DNA of 61,523 nucleotides from assembly GCA_014116815.1 (NCBI GenBank), contig JACGYV010000010.1, forward strand, positions 1-61,523, given 5' to 3'. Of this stretch, positions 47,786 to 61,523 are shown piece after piece (the first letter of the stretch is position 1; each line of letters opens with the position of its first letter). The translations under genes and the position numbers were made by a program. This DNA comes from Holosporaceae bacterium 'Namur' (lineage in GTDB: Bacteria; Pseudomonadota; Alphaproteobacteria; Rickettsiales; Midichloriaceae). The notes beneath the pieces were generated by a model, which saw nothing but the letters and a program-made list of their open reading frames with translations, did not search any database and was not told where the DNA came from.

Positions 47786-48691
47786 TTATACAGTCTTTTT
47801 TGTATAAAGTGATTCAATCACATGGTTCGCATTTTGCGGAATGAAATTACAATAGTAGTCTTTGGCTAAAGTCGGTTTGTCTAAATTTGAGTATCTCCAC
47901 ACAAATTCTAAAAAACTATTGTGTGTGGTTATTTCTTTATCTTTAAGTCGGATTTTTATAGGCAAACCATTGGTTGAAGACTGCGCAATTCCGCAATATT
48001 CACCACCTTTTATATAATTAGAAGCAGCATTTAAGGTTATTATATTACTTTTTAAAACATTATCATTAAATTCAGCAAGACTACTCGCTTTATTATCTAA
48101 ATGGATTGATACCCCAAAATGGTTAACTACCCTCCCGAAAGTAAGTACCCATGCAATCAGCTCGTTTTCTTTAAATACTGTTTCATACTCTTCAGAAGTC
48201 AGCTTAGGTCTTTCTTTATCAATTAAGTGATTATATAAAAACCCGGTAATTTCCGGAATTAAAGCTTCATTATTTTTATCAATCTGTTCCTTATAGTATT
48301 CAAACTTTTCCATCTCCGGAGGCTTTATAAGTGCAGCATTTTTTTCTACTATATGCTTTACCTGAGGAGAAAGTGCATCAAGCTTGAAATCAGCAATAAC
48401 AGGTTGAGCTGTAGTATGATGCGCTAATTTTTCATCATAATTTTCTTCTCGCATCCATGCAAAAGGGTTATGCTTCTCCGGCAGATATCCTTCACCTTTA
48501 TAAACAAAGCCTAAACTGGAAAAAATGGCTTTTAAATGGTCAATTCCCGAGTTCTCGGAAGGTAAATCAATTATTGCAAAATGATCTAAATGGATATCAT
48601 TTTCATTAAAAAGCTGATTATAGAACGGTATGCTCTCTTTATAACCATCCCATAACATTTGAACTAACTGCCGCCTAATTTTTTCCTTCAT
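47786..48691 (-). CDS. DUF1338 protein, 2-oxoadipate dioxygenase/decarboxylase-like
   Basis: A 301-residue protein matching DUF1338: an early metal-ligand His in IHLDHFAIIDLPSENSG, then a glyoxalase-like segment LKAIFSSLGFVYKGEGYLPE, a central His in WVLTFGRVVNHFGVSIHLDN and a late acidic ligand candidate in KGGEYCGIAQSST. Characterised members (HglS/YdcJ, plant FLO7) use iron to turn 2-oxoadipate into 2-hydroxyglutarate in lysine catabolism. The protein is shorter than HglS, so substrate may differ. There are no lysine-catabolic neighbours. It is preceded by GGAGG. Confidence 0.65.
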   Translation of the reverse strand: MKEKIRRQLVQMLWDGYKESIPFYNQLFNENDIHLDHFAIIDLPSENSGIDHLKAIFSSLGFVYKGEGYLPEKHNPFAWMREENYDEKLAHHTTAQPVIADFKLDALSPQVKHIVEKNAALIKPPEMEKFEYYKEQIDKNNEALIPEITGFLYNHLIDKERPKLTSEEYETVFKENELIAWVLTFGRVVNHFGVSIHLDNKASSLAEFNDNVLKSNIITLNAASNYIKGGEYCGIAQSSTNGLPIKIRLKDKEITTHNSFLEFVWRYSNLDKPTLAKDYYCNFIPQNANHVIESLYTKKTV

Positions 48692-49463
48692 AAAACCTCC
48701 CTAATTTGTTACCCCATTAATATGGAAAATAATAACACAGTAGTTTGTCGATACAAATGTAAATATATCTAAGTGTTATAATTTTTGTTTTTTAAACTAG
48801 CCATAAATTTAGCGGCGATTATAAGTTAATACTTAAATTTATTTTTATAACTTCCATTTTAATACTAATGTGCCTGATATAAGTCATGCAGTAATACACG
48901 TTTAGGAGATAAATCATAGGGCAAACATATAAAATAAAAGAGACAATTATTGCTATAGTAAATCAACCTGTAATAGGGAAGGAGAAGAACCGGTAGTATA
49001 GTATTATATAAGTCTACTAAATTTAATATTTTATTTTTTATCCATCACTTCATATTAGCCAAAAACTTTTCTATCGGATTAAGATCCAGAGAGTAAAAAG
49101 GCAGGAATATAACCCTGTAACCTACTGATCCAATTAGTGCTTGAGTTCTTTTCGACTTTTGGAATTATGCATTATAGTGTATTTAGTTGAATATCCTACA
49201 TACATGGAGCATAGTTAAACTTAAAAAATTAAACTAAGTTTGCGTATAAACGACGGCTAGACGTGTGCTTCTTGCTATTCTTATTATCTGATTTTTCAAT
49301 TGTAGGATATATAGTCATATTAAACTTACCTTATTGTATTTGGATAAACACGTTAGATGGTTACACTTAATTTATTATATATTTATTCTAGCCCCGGCTT
49401 TAAGAAACCGACTGTATAAAATAAGGAACTGATTATTTTTAAGAGAAGAGTCTATATATGCTC
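48692..49463. other. Long gene-free region with IS relic
   Basis: About 770 bases without an intact gene. It holds the IS630 transposase relic at 49045-49172 and a perfect 10-base inverted repeat (ATATCCTACA at 49191-49200, TGTAGGATAT at 49301-49310). The rest is featureless AT-rich sequence. Confidence 0.5.
49045..49172 (-). pseudogene. IS630/Tc1-type transposase, C-terminal relic
   Basis: On the minus strand one frame reads GYRVIFLPFYSLDLNPIEKF then LANMK and a stop at 49045-49047. This is the hallmark C-terminal DDE region of IS630 transposases, normally FLPPYSPDLNPIE followed by an aromatic residue. Just upstream, in another frame, MHNSKSRKEL supplies the preceding conserved segment (usually xNxxxHxSK). 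One frameshift and several substitutions separate them, and the remaining 5' part is not recognisable. It is a decayed insertion next to the end of the rpoC operon. Confidence 0.8.
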
Positions 49464-49511
49464 ATAAATAAAGATAGCCTGGCCATTAGTTGGTAGGCTA
49501 TCTTTATTTAT
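49464..49511 (-). terminator. Strong Rho-independent terminator of the rpoBC operon
   Basis: A 17-base perfect stem: 49464-49480 (ending AAAGATAGCCT) with 49495-49511 (AGGCTATCTTT and on), loop of 14 bases. It begins 13 bases after the rpoC stop on the minus strand and is rich in T on the far side. The symmetric A/T flanks let it work in both directions. Confidence 0.9.
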
Positions 49512-49523
49512 TTTATTCAACTA

Positions 49524-57871
<8,348 letters not shown>

Positions 57872-57905
57872 ACGAACTACCTTATATTGTTAGTCAAAGG
57901 CTTAA

Positions 57906-57937
57906 AAAGGGTATACCTTAAGTAAAATATACCCTTT
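57906..57937 (-). terminator. Attenuator/partial terminator between rplL and rpoB
   Basis: A perfect 10-base stem, AAAGGGTATA at 57906-57915 with TATACCCTTT at 57928-57937, and a 12-base loop. Read on the minus strand the stem ends CCCTTTTT, giving a short T-run. It lies 33 bases after rplL and 35 bases before rpoB. Partial termination at this point, lowering rpoBC relative to ribosomal protein transcripts, is established in Escherichia coli. Confidence 0.75.
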
Positions 57938-57969
57938 GATCTTATTTACTACTAGCTTAATAGCAGTAA

Positions 57970-58344
57970 TTATTTAATCTCAACTTTTGCTCCAGCAGCT
58001 TCTAATGCGACTTTAATTTTTTGTGCTTCGTCTTTAGAAACTCCGCTCTTAATCGCTTTAGGCGCTGATTCAACTAAGTTTTTAGCTTCAACAAGACCAA
58101 GTCCTGTAAAGGTTCTTACTTCTTTAATTACGCTAACTTTATTTGCACCGATATCAGTTAAAACCGCATCAAATTCAGTTTGTTCAGCCGCAGCTTCACC
58201 CCCGCCGGCAGCAGGCATAGCAGCCATAGCAACCGGTGCAGCAGCAGAAACACCCCACTTCTCTTCAAGCATTTTAGATAACTCAGCAGCTTCAAGAACT
58301 GATAAGGTTGATAACTCGTCAACTAGGTTTTGTAAATTTGCCAT
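57970..58344 (-). CDS. rplL: 50S ribosomal protein L7/L12
   Basis: A 124-residue stalk protein. The N-terminal dimerisation domain ([20 protein letters not shown]) is joined by an Ala/Gly-rich hinge to the C-terminal factor-binding domain ([40 protein letters not shown]). It recruits translation GTPases. It lies 28 bases after rplJ, with which it forms the L10-L12 stalk complex. Confidence 0.98.
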   Translation of the reverse strand: MANLQNLVDELSTLSVLEAAELSKMLEEKWGVSAAAPVAMAAMPAAGGGEAAAEQTEFDAVLTDIGANKVSVIKEVRTFTGLGLVEAKNLVESAPKAIKSGVSKDEAQKIKVALEAAGAKVEIK

Positions 58345-58372
58345 TTTTCTCTCCTTCTACGTTTATTTTTTG

Positions 58373-58897
58373 TTATTTTTTAGAATATGCACTTAAAACT
58401 CTTGCTACCTGAGCACCGGGAGCTTGAAGAATCTGAGCAATTTTTGTCGCAGGCGCATTTAAAAGCCCTAAGAACTTAGCTTTCAGTTCATCAAGAGATG
58501 GTAATGAAGCTAATGTTTTAATCGCATTAACATCAAGATACGCACCATCCATGATAGCACCACGGATCTCCAGCTTTTCATTTACTTTAGTAAAGTCGCT
58601 TAGTATCTTAGAGACGGCAACCGGATCATTAGAATAAGCTATCGAGGTTGGACCCTGCATTAACTTTTCCAATTCAGCAAATTTCGATTCTCTTAAAGCG
58701 AGCCTTACTAATGTATTTTTAGCAACTATATATTTACTTTCCGCCTGTTTCACTTTTTTTCTCAAATCTTTTACATCAGAGACAGTCAGACCTTTATTAT
58801 GCATTATGATGACAATATTGTTGGATGCAAATACTTCCTGCATACTTTCAACAACTTGACATTTAATTTCTCTATTCTTATTCACAGTCTTTACCAA
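58373..58897 (-). CDS. rplJ: 50S ribosomal protein L10
   Basis: A 174-residue stalk base protein that binds 23S rRNA and carries L7/L12 dimers. Typical segments are VVESMQEVFASNNIVIIMHN near the start, VKQAESKYIVAKNTLVRLAL and LMQGPTSIAYSNDPVAVSKI. The C-terminal helix that binds L12 is LLNAPATKIAQILQAPGAQV. In many bacteria L10 with L12 represses its own message through the rplJ leader. Confidence 0.98.
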   Translation of the reverse strand: MVKTVNKNREIKCQVVESMQEVFASNNIVIIMHNKGLTVSDVKDLRKKVKQAESKYIVAKNTLVRLALRESKFAELEKLMQGPTSIAYSNDPVAVSKILSDFTKVNEKLEIRGAIMDGAYLDVNAIKTLASLPSLDELKAKFLGLLNAPATKIAQILQAPGAQVARVLSAYSKK

Positions 58898-58928
58898 ATT
58901 AAAACTTTAGCATTAGCAGGGGGTGATA

Positions 58929-59633
58929 CTAGCTTACCACTTTTTGTATGTCAAGAGGTATAGAAGGACCCATTGATGTTGATAAATGCATCTTTTGCAT
59001 ATATACACCCTTAGAACTACTCGGTTTAGCATTTATAAGCGCATGATAAAGAGCAATAATATTCTCTTTTAAAGAACTTTCTTCAAAGCTCACCTTACCC
59101 ACACCTGCATGCACCAACCCGGCTTTCTCCGTTTTATACTCAACTTGACCTGACTTAGCTTGCTTAACAGCAGCAGCTATATCATTTGACACCGTACCTA
59201 ACTTAGGGTTCGGCATCATTCCTTTGGGACCTAAAACTTTACCTAAAGTACCAACCTTAACCATCATATCAGGTGTTGCGATACAAAGATCGAAATCAAG
59301 CCTACCATTTTTAACTTCTTCAACTAAATCATCTCCACCGACAACATCAGCACCGGCTTTTTTAGCTTCTTCCATACGCTCAGGTTTTGCAAACACCGCA
59401 ACCCTAACCTGCTTACCTAAACCGTTAGGCATGGCAACCACACCTCTTACCATTTGGTCGGATTGCCTCGGGTCTACTCCGAGTTTAAACACCACATCGA
59501 CAGTCTCATCAAATTTAGTCTTTGCTTCTACAGCATATTTTTTAACTATCTGCAATGCTTCATCTAAGCTATACACTTGATTTTCACCAACTAATTCAAA
59601 TGTTTTTTTTAATCTCTTGCTAAGTTTAGCCAT
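58929..59633 (-). CDS. rplA: 50S ribosomal protein L1
   Basis: A 234-residue protein from the ATG at 59633 (MAKLSKRLKKTFELV), the usual N-terminus; an upstream GTG at 59645 is unlikely. Conserved parts are VDVVFKLGVDPRQSDQMVRG, GPKGMMPNPKLGTVSNDIA and VEYKTEKAGLVHAGVGKVSF. L1 forms the mobile stalk at the E site and can repress rplKA translation. It follows rplK by 28 bases. Confidence 0.98.
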   Translation of the reverse strand: MAKLSKRLKKTFELVGENQVYSLDEALQIVKKYAVEAKTKFDETVDVVFKLGVDPRQSDQMVRGVVAMPNGLGKQVRVAVFAKPERMEEAKKAGADVVGGDDLVEEVKNGRLDFDLCIATPDMMVKVGTLGKVLGPKGMMPNPKLGTVSNDIAAAVKQAKSGQVEYKTEKAGLVHAGVGKVSFEESSLKENIIALYHALINAKPSSSKGVYMQKMHLSTSMGPSIPLDIQKVVS

Positions 59634-59661
59634 TTTATTTATCACAACCTCTAAACGTTAA

Positions 59662-60120
59662 TTAAGCAGCCGGAGCCGCTGTTCTGATTACTTCAATCCC
59701 GGCTGAAGCAGCTGTTCCTATTACTTGAGAAATAGCAGCTTCTAATGAATCCACTCCCATATCCGCCATTTTCATTTTAGCAATCTCTTCAATTTGAGGC
59801 ATCGTAATCTTACCGGCAATATCTCTTCCGGGAGTTTTAGAACCACTCGCAACTCCGGCTTTTTTCTTCACAAGGTAAGAAGTAGGAGGTGTCTTGATTA
59901 TAAAGGTGAATGTTCTATCAGCATACGCTTCAATCACTACAGGGATCGGCATACCGACTTCCATATCTTTAGTTCTGTCATTGAATTGCTTACAGAACTC
60001 CATTATATTCAAACCCCTCTGCCCTAATGCCGGCCCTACGGGAGGAGAAGGATTGGCCTTCCCGGCAGGGATTTGTAATTTTATCTTGGCTACTACAGTT
60101 TTTTTTGCTCCGCCTTTCAC
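59662..60120 (-). CDS. rplK: 50S ribosomal protein L11
   Basis: A 152-residue protein with the N-terminal signature [20 protein letters not shown] and the rRNA-binding C-terminal domain containing [20 protein letters not shown]. It binds the GTPase-associated centre and is needed for RelA-type ribosome sensing. It is ordered nusG-rplK-rplA, with 15 bases from the nusG stop. Confidence 0.98.
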   Translation of the reverse strand: MKGGAKKTVVAKIKLQIPAGKANPSPPVGPALGQRGLNIMEFCKQFNDRTKDMEVGMPIPVVIEAYADRTFTFIIKTPPTSYLVKKKAGVASGSKTPGRDIAGKITMPQIEEIAKMKMADMGVDSLEAAISQVIGTAASAGIEVIRTAAPAA

Positions 60121-60135
60121 AACTAGACTCCTTTC

Positions 60136-60672
60136 TTATTTTAACTTCTCAACTTGACCAAATTCTAATTCCACAGGAGTTGATCTGCCGAATATAGATA
60201 CTAAAACTTTTATTCGTTTCTTCTCTGAATCAACTTCTTCAATCACACCTGCAAACGTCTCAAACGGTCCATCAATTATTTTCACTGTTTCATTAATATC
60301 GTACATCACTTCAATTTCTTTAGTAACCGCACCTTCTTCAACCTGCTTTAAAACTCTATTAACTTCAACTTCAGGAACCGGAAGCGGTTTACTGCCACCC
60401 AAAAGGCCTGCAACTCTCGGAGTATTCTTTACAATATTCCATGTTAAATCGTTTAACACCATCTTTACCAAAATATATCCGGGGAAGATCTTCCTTGCAG
60501 ACGTAACTTTTTTCCCCCTTCTTAACTCAGTAACATTTTCAACCGGAACGATAACATCTCCAAATGAAGACAACACGCCTTTTTGCTCTGCGGTTTCGCG
60601 GATTGCTTTTGCAACTTTCTGCTCATAACCAGACAATGTATTTATTATATACCAACGAGCCGGCGATTCCAT
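60136..60672 (-). CDS. nusG: Transcription antitermination factor NusG
   Basis: A 178-residue factor. The NGN domain (ARWYIINTLSGYEQKVAKAI, RKIFPGYILVKMVLNDLTWN) binds RNA polymerase, and the C-terminal KOW domain (VKIIDGPFETFAGVIEEVDS) contacts Rho or S10. Length and order are standard. It starts 3 bases after secE and both are likely one translation unit. Confidence 0.98.
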   Translation of the reverse strand: MESPARWYIINTLSGYEQKVAKAIRETAEQKGVLSSFGDVIVPVENVTELRRGKKVTSARKIFPGYILVKMVLNDLTWNIVKNTPRVAGLLGGSKPLPVPEVEVNRVLKQVEEGAVTKEIEVMYDINETVKIIDGPFETFAGVIEEVDSEKKRIKVLVSIFGRSTPVELEFGQVEKLK

Positions 60673-60675
60673 TAT

Positions 60676-60858
60676 TTAAATACCTAATATAAACTGAATA
60701 ATTTTGTATATAGCCGAATCAACAAGTAAGAAAAACACACCAGAGATCGCCGTGATAAATAACACCATTACACAAGTCATTAAACTTTCCTTGCGTGTGG
60801 GCCACAATATCTTAATTGTCTCTAATTTTACTTCTCTGGCAAACTCCGCTATTTTCAC
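60676..60858 (-). CDS. secE: Preprotein translocase subunit SecE
   Basis: A 60-residue SecE of the short, single-helix type. The amphipathic cytoplasmic helix with its conserved core (EFAREVKLETIKILWPTRKE) is followed by one membrane helix (SLMTCVMVLFITAISGVFFL). It clamps SecY in the translocon. It opens the secE-nusG-rplKAJL-rpoBC series and has a well-formed promoter upstream. Confidence 0.96.
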   Translation of the reverse strand: MKIAEFAREVKLETIKILWPTRKESLMTCVMVLFITAISGVFFLLVDSAIYKIIQFILGI

Positions 60859-61261
60859 ACTTTACTCTAAAAAAAATAACTCTTTAATCAATATATGAGA
60901 GTGACTTTTATATCTAAACCCATTTAATGTCAAGGTAATATAATTCATTTGCGGCGTTTTTTTAAGTGCTTAGCTTTTCGGTAGGTTAAATATGCTTATA
61001 CATTTGCTATATTTTATATAAACTATCATATACTATCATATTTTTATCACGTCGAGTGTTTCCATTTTTTAAATAGAAAAATTCAGGCTATGATAAAAAA
61101 GTTATCATAATAACCGGCTTCCGTTAACAAATGCTTAGCAATTATTGAGGCCTCTCACCATTACTTTAATAACAGTTACAAACCATTTCGGCAGCACTTA
61201 AAAAATTTAATTTTGATACAGATACTTATTAGAAAGCTACTTAGCAAGAATACCAGGAAGC
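60859..61261. other. 403-base region between secE and trnW
   Basis: No gene is seen. The part next to secE holds a promoter at 60905-60933. The remainder is AT-rich with a short repeated ACTATCATA (around 61022-61040). Separate promoters on the two sides suggest tuf-trnW and secE-rpoC are not one transcript. Confidence 0.45.
60905..60933 (-). promoter_or_regulatory. Sigma70-type promoter of the secE operon
   Basis: On the minus strand a consensus -35, TTGACA (complement of 60928-60933), is followed by TATAAA (complement of 60907-60912) at a 15-base spacing, or by TAAAAG at 17 bases. It lies about 47 to 75 bases before the secE start, as expected for the operon's main promoter. Confidence 0.6.
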
Positions 61262-61337
61262 TGGCAGGAGCGAGAGGGATCGAACCCCCAACCCCCGGTT
61301 TTGGAGACCGGTGCTCTACCAATTGAGCTACACTCCT
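61262..61337 (-). tRNA. trnW: tRNA-Trp (anticodon CCA)
   Basis: A complete cloverleaf on the minus strand: acceptor stem AGGAGTG with CGCTCCT, D arm AGCTCAATTGGTAGAGC, anticodon stem-loop CCGGTCTCCAAAACCGG with CCA, and T arm GGGGGTTCGATCCCTC. The discriminator is G and the 3' CCA is encoded (61262-61264). tuf-trnW-secE is the classical order. Confidence 0.97.
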
Positions 61338-61396
61338 ACGAAAAGTTCCTATTTTGCTTTAAAAGGAGAAAATAGGTAAAATCCCTTTCTTTTTAA

Positions 61397-61523
61397 TTAC
61401 TCAATTATTTCAGCTACGACGCCTGCACCTACGGTTCTACCACCTTCACGGATAGCAAACTTAAGTCCCTTGTCCATAGCAATCGGAGATATTAACTCAA
61501 CCGTTATAGCCGTGTTATCTCCG
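61397..61523 (-). CDS. tuf: Elongation factor Tu, C-terminal part (runs off the window)
   Basis: The last 41 codons of EF-Tu on the minus strand end at TAA (61397-61399). The readable part includes [20 protein letters not shown] then [14 protein letters not shown], the conserved C-terminal beta-barrel ending. The 5' part lies beyond the window edge. It is followed by trnW. Confidence 0.96.
   Translation of the reverse strand, partial: GDNTAITVELISPIAMDKGLKFAIREGGRTVGAGVVAEIIE

Overview
The window is AT-rich and densely packed, and its gene content points to an obligate intracellular alphaproteobacterium of the Rickettsiales type. The main evidence is a Tlc/NTT-type ATP/ADP translocase, alphaproteobacterial forms of DksA, PhaR and HslV, an OTT_1508-type deaminase (a family named from Orientia), ankyrin-repeat proteins, and the order tuf-trnW-secE-nusG-rplKAJL-rpoB-rpoC. 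A Midichloria- or Jidaibacter-like member would fit, but the family cannot be fixed from this window alone.

Region 1 (1-9.2 kb) is accessory. It holds a VapC-type PIN toxin whose antitoxin survives only as a 3' stub, a MACPF-like candidate pore former, a LuxR-type regulator, and a tandem pair made of an ankyrin/F-box-like protein and a large deaminase-domain protein. It ends with an IS6-family element that carries a frameshifted transposase and sits beside a gene fragment.

Region 2 (9.3-21.9 kb) is mostly housekeeping: dksA, secG-pyrG-membrane protein, an ftsB-like gene, metG, an M24B aminopeptidase and asd. Interspersed are a frameshifted phage/GTA-type large terminase, an exported pentapeptide-repeat protein, a putative HExxH metallopeptidase and an exported protein of unknown function.

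Region 3 (22-33.7 kb) holds a tight operon (ABC exporter, fabD, fabG, AFG1/ZapE ATPase), a TerC protein, class I fructose-bisphosphate aldolase, a Phd/RelE toxin-antitoxin pair, dapD-dapE, a zinc-ribbon membrane protein, a TetR regulator and an orphan gene. asd, dapD and dapE together supply meso-diaminopimelate and lysine.

Region 4 (33.8-48.7 kb) contains hslV, a divergent polyhydroxyalkanoate locus (phaR against a small helical protein plus phaC), thiamine pyrophosphokinase and a DMT transporter. It then has a signalling cluster: a PAS histidine kinase convergent with an XRE-HTH/receiver fusion. After these come a KGG stress protein, the ATP/ADP translocase, a DciA-like protein, ComM, a DivL-like pseudokinase with Tyr at the phosphoacceptor position, two orphans and a DUF1338 (2-oxoadipate dioxygenase-like) protein.

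Region 5 (48.7-61.5 kb) has an IS630 remnant, then the long minus-strand transcription/translation block from tuf (partial at the window edge) through trnW, secE, nusG and rplKAJL to rpoB and rpoC. A perfect hairpin lies between rplL and rpoB, and a very strong terminator follows rpoC.
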